Positions 17,839 to 26,567 of a DNA stretch of 64,000 bases are shown here, piece after piece. A model generated the notes under the pieces. That model did not search any database, was not told where the DNA came from, and was given only the letters and a program-made list of their open reading frames with translations. The stretch covers positions 141,142 through 205,141 of the forward strand of contig JAFGUG010000045.1 of NCBI GenBank assembly GCA_016938655.1, in the 5' to 3' direction. How positions within the stretch are numbered: the stretch's first letter is position 1; each line of letters starts with the position of its first letter. The position numbers were made by a program, and so were the translations under genes. This stretch comes from Thiotrichales bacterium. GTDB lineage: Bacteria; Pseudomonadota; Gammaproteobacteria; Thiomicrospirales; Thiomicrospiraceae.

Positions 17839-19710
17839 CTAGCGAGAGATTACGCGATTACGCCCCTCTTTTTTGGCTCTGTACAACGCTTGATCAGCTC
17901 GTTTAACGATCGATTCTTGCGTGTCAGTAATGAGATGTTGCGTCACCCCAAAACTGCAGGTTAGCTTTTTTACCTTAGTAAAGGTATGTTGACTGATTGC
18001 GGTTTTAAGCTTGTTGGCAATCAGAGTGGCAGTTTTAAGATCGGTGTTTTGTAACAAGATAATAAACTCTTCGCCACCCCAACGAATAAACGCGTCTTCT
18101 TCCCTTAAGTTGGCGCTAATTAAAGCACTTAATGCTTCTAAAATATGGTCACCGGTTTGATGCCCAAATTGGTCATTAATGACTTTAAAGTAATCAATAT
18201 CAAGCATGATCAGGCTTAATTTTGGGTTAAACGATTCATTGATTTCATGATACAAAATGTCAAAACCACGACGATTGTAAGCGCCGGTTAATTTATCCTG
18301 TTGATTCTCTTTTTTTAAATCGGCTTTTTCGGACTCGATGACGGTAATATCGTTAAAGGTAATTAAATTATTAATGTGGTGATTTTTTACCTGTTGAATC
18401 GTGACTTCAAAAATGTGCATTTTTTGTGTGGTGGGATTTTTGATTTTGACCTTATTTATCCCCTTGGGATGGGTGTTAAGGTAATCCGTCCAAAGCTGGT
18501 TTTGCATATTTTTTTGTAAGAAGTGTTCATCCTTTTCAAACACATCACACACGCAGTCGTGTTTTTGGGTAAAGGCCGTGTAATCCGAATAACCTAAAAA
18601 ATTTAACAGGGTTTTGTTGGCAAACTGCAGTTTATTGTTTTCAGAAAGTGCCACCATGGTGGGTTGCGCATCTAATATTTGTCGTATTAAGTGGGTTGAT
18701 TGAGCTTGTTTGCGCCACGCCAAAAACAGTAAAGTCAAAAGCGTCCAGAGCGAAATTAACTCAATCCACATTTGGTTGTGGAGTGTGCTTATCTCGTTGT
18801 TTTTAAAGGCGTGAATTGAAAGTAAGTAGCCAATGAAGTCTTGTTTGGTATTGAATAAAGGCATAAAGGTGGCCGACATATCGGTGCTTTGATGATTAAA
18901 TAAAACCGTAAAAGCCTGTTTACTTGCCATCTGCTCTTGGAAATTGGCCGTGGTTTTAATTTCGTTAATATAAGGTGCAAAATCGACTTGATAGAGTGCA
19001 TGTTTTTTGGCAATTAAGAATTTTTCATCCAGTGTTGAGGGTTGATAATAATTCGTTTCCTCATCTTTGAAGGTGTGTTTTGCAATAGCGTCTTTTAATA
19101 GAAATTGTTGGTATTCCCCCCCAAATTGTTTGGCGAGTTGATTGCGGAGTATACTGAAGTCAAGGCTGTATTCCATGCCGCCCACAAACTGTCCATTGTA
19201 AAAAAGCGGAAATACAAAACGGTAGGCCTCTCTAAATCGGCCAATTTCTAGCCCTTGAGTGTAACGTTGATGGTGAACCAGTTGGTTAACGGACTCCCTA
19301 ATTTGAATGGTATTGTCGCCAAACTCTCTGGGACGGTGAAACCTTAGTAAACTGGTGCCATCTTTCTCAAATAGATGAAGTACCCCTAACCCCTTATTGC
19401 GCGAGTTATCGTAGAACGTTTGGTATTCATCTAATAGTTGGTCTCGAATTAACGCCTTCTCGGAAGGGGATGCATTCAACGCTTTAGCCATGTATTGAGC
19501 GATGTTGTGCGAATGGTCATCGTAAAACCGTTCTGCACTCATTTGACTGGCCTGCAAAATCGCTTGAAACTGAGTCTGGGCAACGGAGGTTAGGGTTTCT
19601 TTGGTGGTGTTAAGCGAGCTTTGTTTAGAGAAATAAACAAAAAAAGAGGTTAAAGCGAGGACGAAAATAAACAGCGCGAGCTCAAATCCTTTAGGTTTAT
19701 TTGACGTCAT
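17839..19710 (-). CDS. Membrane diguanylate cyclase with periplasmic sensor, PAS and GGDEF domains
   Basis: 623 residues. TM1 is at about 10-27, a large periplasmic sensory region follows to about 310, TM2 is about 318-338, a PAS-type domain spans about 345-460, and the GGDEF domain runs to the end. The active-site loop is GGEEF (545-549), an accepted active variant. REED lies five residues before it and is an intact RxxD inhibitory site, so it should make c-di-GMP with product feedback. It is divergent from a PhnD-like binding protein 56 bases away, a possible signal partner. Confidence 0.93.
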   Translation of the reverse strand: MTSNKPKGFELALFIFVLALTSFFVYFSKQSSLNTTKETLTSVAQTQFQAILQASQMSAERFYDDHSHNIAQYMAKALNASPSEKALIRDQLLDEYQTFYDNSRNKGLGVLHLFEKDGTSLLRFHRPREFGDNTIQIRESVNQLVHHQRYTQGLEIGRFREAYRFVFPLFYNGQFVGGMEYSLDFSILRNQLAKQFGGEYQQFLLKDAIAKHTFKDEETNYYQPSTLDEKFLIAKKHALYQVDFAPYINEIKTTANFQEQMASKQAFTVLFNHQSTDMSATFMPLFNTKQDFIGYLLSIHAFKNNEISTLHNQMWIELISLWTLLTLLFLAWRKQAQSTHLIRQILDAQPTMVALSENNKLQFANKTLLNFLGYSDYTAFTQKHDCVCDVFEKDEHFLQKNMQNQLWTDYLNTHPKGINKVKIKNPTTQKMHIFEVTIQQVKNHHINNLITFNDITVIESEKADLKKENQQDKLTGAYNRRGFDILYHEINESFNPKLSLIMLDIDYFKVINDQFGHQTGDHILEALSALISANLREEDAFIRWGGEEFIILLQNTDLKTATLIANKLKTAISQHTFTKVKKLTCSFGVTQHLITDTQESIVKRADQALYRAKKEGRNRVISR

Positions 19711-19766
19711 ACTCGTGTAAAATCCGCTGTAAACAAAGTTAAATTCTTTAAGGATGAGTTAGGTTA

Positions 19767-20696
19767 ATGCCTGCATTATATCGAAACACGTTTGATTTAA
19801 AACCTCCTTTAAATTGGGGTATTTGGTGCTGTGTTTTTTTAGGCCTACTCTTTTCAGGTCTGCTTCATGCCGCCCCCCAACAAGCTGAAAAACCAAGCAA
19901 GGCGTTAACCTCATCAGCACCCTTAATCTGGGTTGTTAATTCAATTGAAGCCCCAGATATAGTGGCATCGCGCTATCAACCGTTAGTGAATTACCTGTCT
20001 AAAGCGATTCATAAAGAAATCGTCTTTAGGGTGTCCAGAAACTATGAGCATGGCAATGAGATGTTGTTAGAAGGTTCGGCTGATATTGCGATTTTAGGAC
20101 CCGCGCCTTTTTTAAAGCTTCGAGCGCTTGATGAACAGGCCGTTGAGGTACTAGTCAGTAAAGAAAACAACAATACGCCTAATTTTTATGGCGCGATTGT
20201 GACCCGAAAAGACTCAAATCTAAAAACGGTTGCAGACTGTCTTCAAAAAACGTTTGCCTTTGGTTCTCAGGATTCAACCTTAGCGTTTTATATGCCCGCC
20301 AATCAACTGTTAGATGCGGGTATTAAACCCAATGATTTAAAAAGTTATGTTCATCTGCAAAGTCATGACACCGTTGCCGAATATGTGATTATGGGACGAG
20401 CAGATGCGGGTGGGGTGAAGCAGTCGGTGGCCAAAAAATACAGCCCATATTTAAACGTGATAGATGTGAGCCCACCGATTCGAGATCATGCATTTGTGGC
20501 TCGTTCAAGCCTGCCCGCTGAGCTTAAACAACAGATAAAACAGGCTCTGTTATCATTAAAAGACAAAGCCATTTTACACAGTGTTAAACCCAGTTTAACC
20601 GGTTTTATACCCGCGGATAATCAAGCTTACGATAGCTTTAAATCGATTATGCATCGAGTTGATCAGGCCTATCAAGTTGAAAACCAACTTAAGTAA
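19767..20696 (+). CDS. PhnD-like periplasmic binding protein, orphan
   Basis: 309 residues. A hydrophobic stretch (about 17-35) ending in LLHAAPQ serves as signal peptide or anchor. The rest matches the PhnD/phosphate-phosphonate binding family: VASRYQPLVNYLSKAI, SADIAILGPAPFLKL, GAIVTRKDSNLKTVADC, FGSQDSTLAFYMP and GRADAGGVKQSV. There are no ABC permease or ATPase genes beside it, and it is divergent from a membrane diguanylate cyclase, so a sensory rather than transport role is likely. The ligand is unknown. Confidence 0.88.
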   Translation: MPALYRNTFDLKPPLNWGIWCCVFLGLLFSGLLHAAPQQAEKPSKALTSSAPLIWVVNSIEAPDIVASRYQPLVNYLSKAIHKEIVFRVSRNYEHGNEMLLEGSADIAILGPAPFLKLRALDEQAVEVLVSKENNNTPNFYGAIVTRKDSNLKTVADCLQKTFAFGSQDSTLAFYMPANQLLDAGIKPNDLKSYVHLQSHDTVAEYVIMGRADAGGVKQSVAKKYSPYLNVIDVSPPIRDHAFVARSSLPAELKQQIKQALLSLKDKAILHSVKPSLTGFIPADNQAYDSFKSIMHRVDQAYQVENQLK

Positions 20697-20735
20697 ACTT
20701 TGTCTAATTTTATGCCATGGTGACTTTGAAAAATG

Positions 20736-20747
20736 AGCAGGCCTGCT
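20736..20747. repeat. Iterated palindrome AGCAGGCCTGCT, intergenic
   Basis: Perfect copy, 40 bases after the PhnD-like gene. Confidence 0.9.
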
Positions 20748-20846
20748 AAGTTTGTTTGAACCTTTAAAATAGCGCGTCTTGTTTGATGCCTCGGCTTATT
20801 TTTTAGATAACCCAATAACAAAGTTTTAAAAAGGGCTTAAATCACC

Positions 20847-22025
20847 ATGCAAAACGCATTGTTTGAAACAAACTTAGTGACGGTGACTCAGTTAAGCGAG
20901 ACGTTTTCGGCAGAGATCTATCAAACCCTTCCCCAAGATTGGTGGGTGGTGGTGACCGATGTAATTGGCTCCACAAAAGCGATTGAAGCGGGGCGTTATC
21001 GTGATATTAATGCCATTGGTGGCAGTACCATTGCGGCGGTTTTAAATGCCGTCAAGCCGCAGAAAATACCCTACGTGTTTGGGGGTGACGGTGCCACGTT
21101 TTGTATTCCTCCAGAGGTTATCGAGCCGGTAAAGCAAGCGTTAAGAGGGTGTCAGATTTTATCTGAGCAGACTTTGCAACTTGGTCTAAGGGTGGGGTTG
21201 GTGCCGGTGAGCCACTTAACGCAACCGGTGACCGTTTGTAAATATCGGGTCACCGCTTCACTGACCCAATACTTTTTTATGGGCGGAGGATTAGAGCAGG
21301 CGGATGGTTTAATCAAGGCGCAAGACAGCTATAACTTACCCAGTAATACCCCAGAAAAAGTTGATTTTAGTGGCTTTGAGTGTCGTTGGAGCGAAGTGCC
21401 CAGCACGCGAGGTTTAACCTTGAGTTTATTGGTTAAGTCACGGTTAGCGACCCAAGCGGAGTCGTATTCGCTTTATCAAACCCTAAATGAAAAAGTCTTT
21501 GAGTTATTGGGCGATGTGCACATCCATCACCCTTTAAAACCTGAGAGTTTAAACCTGTCAATGAATGCCGATAAGTTAGGCGTTGAGGTGGCGACCAAAA
21601 CCGTCAATCAAAGTGCTTGGCGGGTGTGGCGTATGCGACAGGTTATTCGTTTACAGAACGTGATTGGTAAAGTCTGGATGCGCTTTAAAATTAAAAACCA
21701 ATTTGGGGATTGGGGGCAATACAAAGCCGATATGGTCACGAACTCCGACTATTTGAAGTTGGACGATACCTATCGAGCGGTGCTCTCGGGCAGTCAAGCG
21801 CAGGTGGATGCGTTAGTCGTGTGGCTTGAACAGGCCTGTCAACAGGGCCAGCTTTTCTATGGTATTCACACGACTCATGCGGCACTCATAACCTGTTTAA
21901 TAGCCAAAACCGGTCTTGAACACGTGCACTTTGTTGACAGCAGTGAAGGCGGTTATGCCATGGCGGCGAAGCAATTAAAACAGCAAATACGTCACGCTTC
22001 TGAACAAGCGGAACTTGCACATTAA
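20847..22025 (+). CDS. DUF3095 family protein, nucleotide-cyclase-like
   Basis: 392 residues, cytosolic. It looks like DUF3095, a family without assigned activity. The N-terminal part resembles a class III nucleotide cyclase core: VVVTDVIGSTKAIEAGRY parallels the metal-binding D-x-x-G-[FS]-T segment, and YVFGGDGATFCIP parallels the second metal/GD motif. The C-terminal half has many aromatic and basic residues and no motif I know. It is monocistronic, between two palindrome copies. Confidence 0.72.
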   Translation: MQNALFETNLVTVTQLSETFSAEIYQTLPQDWWVVVTDVIGSTKAIEAGRYRDINAIGGSTIAAVLNAVKPQKIPYVFGGDGATFCIPPEVIEPVKQALRGCQILSEQTLQLGLRVGLVPVSHLTQPVTVCKYRVTASLTQYFFMGGGLEQADGLIKAQDSYNLPSNTPEKVDFSGFECRWSEVPSTRGLTLSLLVKSRLATQAESYSLYQTLNEKVFELLGDVHIHHPLKPESLNLSMNADKLGVEVATKTVNQSAWRVWRMRQVIRLQNVIGKVWMRFKIKNQFGDWGQYKADMVTNSDYLKLDDTYRAVLSGSQAQVDALVVWLEQACQQGQLFYGIHTTHAALITCLIAKTGLEHVHFVDSSEGGYAMAAKQLKQQIRHASEQAELAH

Positions 22026-22054
22026 GTGCGCTTTTAAGCACGGTTCCATTCAAA

Positions 22055-22070
22055 ATGAGCAGGCCTGCTC
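22055..22070. repeat. Iterated palindrome copy with extended arms after the DUF3095 gene
   Basis: Perfect core AGCAGGCCTGCT at 22057-22068, palindromic over 16 bases and followed by CTTTTAAAA; possible weak terminator. Confidence 0.85.
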
Positions 22071-22758
22071 ACTTTTAAAATTGACAATCAGGCAGTCAAC
22101 GATCTCTCTGGCAAACTAAGCGGGTGATTCGCGGCTATTTATTAACAGGGTGCTCTCAACTTCATGGCTTTGTTATGGCCTGTGTCTACGTTTTATTTAA
22201 AAAACCTCCGCCCTTTTTTTACCAAAAATACGTTCATTATTATGAGTACTTTTCCTAAAACTGACTGTTTTTAACGTAAATTAATAATATTTTTTCAACT
22301 TTTTTATCTTTTTTTCAAAAAGTCGTTTTTGATATGCAAAACAGGGAGTTAGCGGGGATATAGGGGCTCTAATTTTACTAGGGATAGCCAAAGTCTTTTC
22401 TTAAAGCGTTGAATTTAAAACTTATTTTTGTTTGAATAGGCATCCAATTAAACAAACCCAAGGGTTCTGTCATCTTTATTTCAGTTGTATTAAATACACT
22501 GTCATTTGCGTTTAGGCGCTTCTATCTAGGCCAAGTTTGGTCAAGTCTAATCCAAAGGCTGCGTCCTGAGGAATCTATCGTATGGCGTTCTTTGTCCACT
22601 TTATGGCACCTGTTTTGCAATGGGTTTCTGAATGTTTTCGTCCCTGGTAAACCGTATTTACACAATGCGAATGTTGCCAAAACTTTCTTTTCTTAACTGC
22701 GCCAGTATGCACGTATTGCCAATGAACCCTCTCGTTAACCAATTAAAAGAGTCACTGT
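22071..22758. other. Long upstream region of the ectoine operon
   Basis: Nearly 700 bases without a convincing gene. It contains AT-rich, T-tract DNA around 22240-22330, which is likely curved, and one short ORF with a good RBS (22582-22650). I could not single out a promoter. Its length suggests regulation of the ectoine operon, for example by osmotic state, but no known operator is visible. Confidence 0.4.
22582..22650 (+). CDS. Possible 22-residue ORF upstream of ectA
   Basis: ATG with AGGA 9 bases upstream; the product is MAFFVHFMAPVLQWVSECFR followed by Pro-Trp. It is hydrophobic and aromatic. Could be a small membrane peptide, a leader ORF or chance. Confidence 0.25.
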   Translation: MAFFVHFMAPVLQWVSECFRPW

Positions 22759-23310
22759 ATGGAGCAAAATCCTAACCCCCAATCTGATGCGCCATTTATT
22801 ACGTTTCGTCATCCCGTTTTAGCGGATGGCTTAGCGTTGTATGAACTGGTAAAGGCCTGTCCACCCTTAGATTTGAATTCCAGCTACCTCTATTTTTTAC
22901 AGGCCAGTCACTTTTCGGAAACGTGTTTGATTGCTGAACAGAACGACGAGATTGTTGGGTTTGTGTCGGGCTATCGTCGTCCTGATGCTGAACAAGATCT
23001 GTTTATATGGCAAGTGGCGGTGGCGCCAGAAGCGCGCGGGCAAGGCTTGGGTAAGCAGTTGGTTAGCCAGTTAATTGCGGCACAAATAAAAGCAGGGCAC
23101 CCTTTAAGCGCGGTAAGTTGCACCATTAGCTCGAGCAACTTAGCTTCACAAGGACTGTTTAAGTCTTTGGCTGAACAGCACCGTTTGCTGATAGAACGCC
23201 GCACTTTTATTAAAACCGAGCAGTTCGGTGCACAAGCACATGAAGCAGAAGACAGTTACACCCTGAGTGCGGCGAATCATCAATTATTAAACGAATTTTT
23301 AACTTTTTAG
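22759..23310 (+). CDS. ectA: L-2,4-diaminobutyrate N-acetyltransferase EctA
   Basis: Acetylates diaminobutyrate with acetyl-CoA, the second step of ectoine synthesis. 183 residues with a GNAT fold: the acetyl-CoA loop reads VAVAPEARGQGLGKQL near residue 95, and the EctA-typical FRHPVLADGLALYELVKACPPLDLNSSY opens the protein. First gene of ectABC-ask, 9 bases ahead of ectB. Confidence 0.97.
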   Translation: MEQNPNPQSDAPFITFRHPVLADGLALYELVKACPPLDLNSSYLYFLQASHFSETCLIAEQNDEIVGFVSGYRRPDAEQDLFIWQVAVAPEARGQGLGKQLVSQLIAAQIKAGHPLSAVSCTISSSNLASQGLFKSLAEQHRLLIERRTFIKTEQFGAQAHEAEDSYTLSAANHQLLNEFLTF

Positions 23311-23319
23311 GAGTATTAA

Positions 23320-24606
23320 ATGGCACTAAGCATTTTTAATGAATATGAATCTGAAGTACGTGGCTATGTTCGCTCATTCCCCGTTGTATTTGAAACCTCA
23401 AAAATGTCTGAGATGTGGGACGAAAGTGGTAAGCGTTATATCGACTTTTTTGCGGGCGCGGGTGCTTTAAATTACGGTCACAATAATGAGACGATTAACA
23501 GTGCGGTCATTGAGTATCTGCAAAATAACGGCATTGGTCACGCATTAGATATGGCCACGGTTGCCAAACGTTCTTTTATGGAAACCTTTGTAGAAAACAT
23601 CCTAAAACCAAGAAACCTAGACTACAAATTGCAGTTTGTTGGCCCAACGGGCACCAACGCCATCGAAACGGCGTTAAAAATTGCCCGTAAAGTCAAAGGG
23701 CGTAAGCAGGTTATGTCTTTTACTAATGGTTTTCACGGTATGTCGATGGGGGCTTTGAGTATTACGGGTAACAGCTATTATCACGATGATAATTATGGCG
23801 TACCCGGTTATACCTACCAAGTGCCGTTTCATAATTACCTCGGTGACAAGGTCGATACCATGGCTTACCTGCGTAAGATTATCCAAGATGAGTCTTCAGG
23901 CACCGAACTGCCCGCGGCGATTGTGCTAGAAACCATTCAAGCTGAAGGCGGGATTAACGTCGCTGGTGAGGAGTGGTTGCAAGCGTTAAGACAGATCTGT
24001 GATGACTTTGATATTTTGATGGTTGTGGATGATATTCAGGTGGGGAATGGACGTTCGGGTGAGTTCTTTAGTTTTGAACGTGCAGGGGTTGTACCAGACA
24101 TTGTGACGCTATCAAAATCAATCGGAGCAGGTCACCCAATGTCGTTGGTGTTAATGAAGCCAGAATTGGATAAGTGGAGTCCAGGGGAGCACTCAGGAAC
24201 GTTTAGAGGGAACAACTTAGCGTTTGTTGCGCAAACCGCTGCGCTCAAAAAGTACTGGTCGGATGGCAGTTTTATTAACGAACTGCAAACTAAGTCGAAC
24301 TTAGTGCAAAAAAGAATGGAGCAGCTCGCTTTAAACCACCCCACCATCGTTCGCGAGATACGAGGTCATGGCATGATTTGGGGTGCCGAATTTAAAAAAT
24401 CAGAATTAACATCGCCCATTTGTGCGCAAGCCTTTGAAGACGGTTTGATTATTGAAACCGCCGGAGCTGATGGTGAAGTGATTAAGTTTTTAGGGCCTCT
24501 GGTCATCACCGAAGCGCTGATTGATGAAGGCTTTGATATTTTGGAAGCGGCGATTGATAAAGTGCTGGCAAAAGAGGCAACCTTAGCTCAAGTGAAGGGG
24601 GCTTAA
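23320..24606 (+). CDS. ectB: Diaminobutyrate-2-oxoglutarate aminotransferase EctB
   Basis: Makes L-2,4-diaminobutyrate from aspartate semialdehyde with glutamate as amino donor, the first ectoine-specific step. 428 residues, class III PLP aminotransferase. Seen are FFAGAGALNYGHNN, VGPTGTNAIETALKIAR, FHGMSMGAL, VVDDIQVGNGRSGEFF and TLSKSIGAGHPMSLV, containing the PLP lysine. RBS AGGAG. It abuts ectC with no gap. Confidence 0.98.
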   Translation: MALSIFNEYESEVRGYVRSFPVVFETSKMSEMWDESGKRYIDFFAGAGALNYGHNNETINSAVIEYLQNNGIGHALDMATVAKRSFMETFVENILKPRNLDYKLQFVGPTGTNAIETALKIARKVKGRKQVMSFTNGFHGMSMGALSITGNSYYHDDNYGVPGYTYQVPFHNYLGDKVDTMAYLRKIIQDESSGTELPAAIVLETIQAEGGINVAGEEWLQALRQICDDFDILMVVDDIQVGNGRSGEFFSFERAGVVPDIVTLSKSIGAGHPMSLVLMKPELDKWSPGEHSGTFRGNNLAFVAQTAALKKYWSDGSFINELQTKSNLVQKRMEQLALNHPTIVREIRGHGMIWGAEFKKSELTSPICAQAFEDGLIIETAGADGEVIKFLGPLVITEALIDEGFDILEAAIDKVLAKEATLAQVKGA

Positions 24607-24999
24607 ATGATTGTTCGTAACTTATATGACGACATTATGGGTACCGATGCGGATGTGGACAGTCAGCAATGGACAAGTCGTAGACTCTTGTTGGCTAAAG
24701 ATGGCATGGGGTTTTCCCTGCACGATACCTTAATTAAGCCGAATGAAGATTTGCATCTTTGGTACAAAAATCACCTTGAAGCGGTCTATTGCATTGAGGG
24801 TGAGGGGCAAATTTATGACAAAGCAACGGGCATCACGCATCCGATAAAAGAGGGAACGGTCTACGCGCTGAATAATAACGACCAGCATATTCTTAGCGCC
24901 AATAAGGGCGTGCAGATGCGTATGGTCTGTGTGTTTAATCCCCCTGTTACTGGGCGAGAGACACACGATGAAGACGGCTCTTACAACTTACCTGAATAA
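24607..24999 (+). CDS. ectC: Ectoine synthase EctC
   Basis: Cyclises N-gamma-acetyl-diaminobutyrate to ectoine. 130 residues, cupin fold, with the family start MIVRNLYDDIMGTDADVDSQ and the metal/substrate segment HLEAVYCIEGEGQIYD, then ALNNNDQHIL. It starts directly after the ectB stop. No ectD hydroxylase follows, so only ectoine, not hydroxyectoine, is predicted from this locus. Confidence 0.98.
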   Translation: MIVRNLYDDIMGTDADVDSQQWTSRRLLLAKDGMGFSLHDTLIKPNEDLHLWYKNHLEAVYCIEGEGQIYDKATGITHPIKEGTVYALNNNDQHILSANKGVQMRMVCVFNPPVTGRETHDEDGSYNLPE

Positions 25000-25130
25000 A
25001 TACGAGCCGGAACCCCCGCTATTAAGTCGCTAATACCTCTTTGGTGTTAGTGATGTTGGGTGTTAGCAATCTTCTTGGGCCTCGCCTTGCGTGAAGGCCT
25101 GCATTTATCCCAATTACTTTAAAGAGAACC

Positions 25131-26567
25131 ATGTCACAGACAGATAGCGTTGCCTTGCGCGTAGAAAAAATAGGCGGCACCTCGATGAGTCAATATCAAG
25201 CGGTGCGAGACAACATTATTTTATACCCCGAATTTATGTATCAGCGCATTTTTGTGGTGTCCGCCTATGGAGGGATTACCGACCTATTATTGGAGCATAA
25301 AAAATCGGGTACACCCGGTGTTTACGGTTTGTTTGCTAATGATGATGTGGATGCCGATTGGCAAGTCGCGTTACAGAAGCTAGGGGATCGTTTTAACGAA
25401 ATTAACGCCAGTTTATTTGAACAACCGAGCCTGTTAATTGAAGCCAATAAGTTCATCAACAAACGGGTTTTAGAGACGGAGCAGTTGCTGACCTACCTGC
25501 AAGATTTATGTGGACACGGACACTTTTCGTTAAGCAGTCACCTGTTAACCGTTCGTGAACTCTTGGCTAGTTTAGGGGAGGCGCACAGTGCTTATAACTT
25601 AGCTACCTTACTTAAGGCTGAAGGCATTAATGCCTGTTTTGTCGATTTAACCGGTTGGCAAGCAAATGAACCGATGGCCTTAGACGATATGATTGTCACC
25701 AACCTGCAAGGCATCGACCTAAATACCACTCTGCCAATCGTAACCGGTTACAGCCACTGCACAGAAAACCTCATGAAAACTTATGACCGTGGTTACAGCG
25801 AAATGACCTTTAGCCGAGTCGCCGTTTTGATGCGAGCAAGTGAAGCGGTGATTCATAAAGAGTATCACCTGAGCAGTGCCGATCCGCGACTCGTTGGGGA
25901 GCACAAAGTCGTACCTATAGGGCGAACAAATTACGATATTGCAGACCAGTTAGCCAATTTGGGGATGGAGGCGATTCATCCTAAAGCAGCGCAAGGCTTA
26001 CGTCAGTCACGTATTCCGTTGAGGATTAAAAATACCTTTGAACCAGAGCATCAAGGCACCTTAATTACCGATGATTATGTTAGCGATTCGGCCAAGGTCG
26101 AAATTATTGCCGGTATGCCCAGGTTGTTAGCCGTTGAAATATTCGATCAAGAGATGATGGGAGACAGAGGGTTTTATGAAAAAACCATTCAAGAAGTGAC
26201 CCATCGTCTTAAGTGTGACGTGGTCAATAAAGACTTTAACGCGAATACCATCACTTTATATATCAATGATTCGCTTAAAAAAGCCAGTCGCCTGTCTAAA
26301 CAGTTAAAAGAAAAATTGACCACTGCCTCGATTCAAACCAGCAAGGTTGCATTGGCCTCGGCAATGGGCAGCGATATGCGCATTAAAGGGTTTCTTGCCA
26401 ATGCGGTGGGGACGCTTTATGAAGCGGGCATTAACATTGAAGCGATTCACCAGAATACCCGTCAGGTAGAGATGCAGTTTTACGTCAACGAAAACGATTT
26501 TGAAGCGACGGTGAAAGCCTTGCATGGCCGGTTGATTGAAACCCAAAATAAGGAAGCGTGTCTATGA
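25131..26567 (+). CDS. ask: Ectoine-specific aspartate kinase Ask_Ect
   Basis: Phosphorylates aspartate to supply aspartate semialdehyde for ectoine. 478 residues; N-terminal kinase domain with VEKIGGTSMSQY at the start, TGYSHCTENLMKTYDRGYSEMTF, HLSSADPRLV, and two C-terminal ACT domains. Its position after ectABC and the KIGGTSM start mark it as the specialised, feedback-insensitive form known from other ectoine clusters; insensitivity itself is inferred. The 131-base gap from ectC holds an imperfect hairpin (CTAATACC / GGTGTTAG). The stop overlaps the next start. Confidence 0.95.
   Translation: MSQTDSVALRVEKIGGTSMSQYQAVRDNIILYPEFMYQRIFVVSAYGGITDLLLEHKKSGTPGVYGLFANDDVDADWQVALQKLGDRFNEINASLFEQPSLLIEANKFINKRVLETEQLLTYLQDLCGHGHFSLSSHLLTVRELLASLGEAHSAYNLATLLKAEGINACFVDLTGWQANEPMALDDMIVTNLQGIDLNTTLPIVTGYSHCTENLMKTYDRGYSEMTFSRVAVLMRASEAVIHKEYHLSSADPRLVGEHKVVPIGRTNYDIADQLANLGMEAIHPKAAQGLRQSRIPLRIKNTFEPEHQGTLITDDYVSDSAKVEIIAGMPRLLAVEIFDQEMMGDRGFYEKTIQEVTHRLKCDVVNKDFNANTITLYINDSLKKASRLSKQLKEKLTTASIQTSKVALASAMGSDMRIKGFLANAVGTLYEAGINIEAIHQNTRQVEMQFYVNENDFEATVKALHGRLIETQNKEACL

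Noticed and set aside
25000..25130. Terminator splitting the ectoine operon between ectC and ask
   Set aside because: The hairpin CTAATACC/GGTGTTAG has a mismatch and no T run; it more likely modulates than ends transcription.
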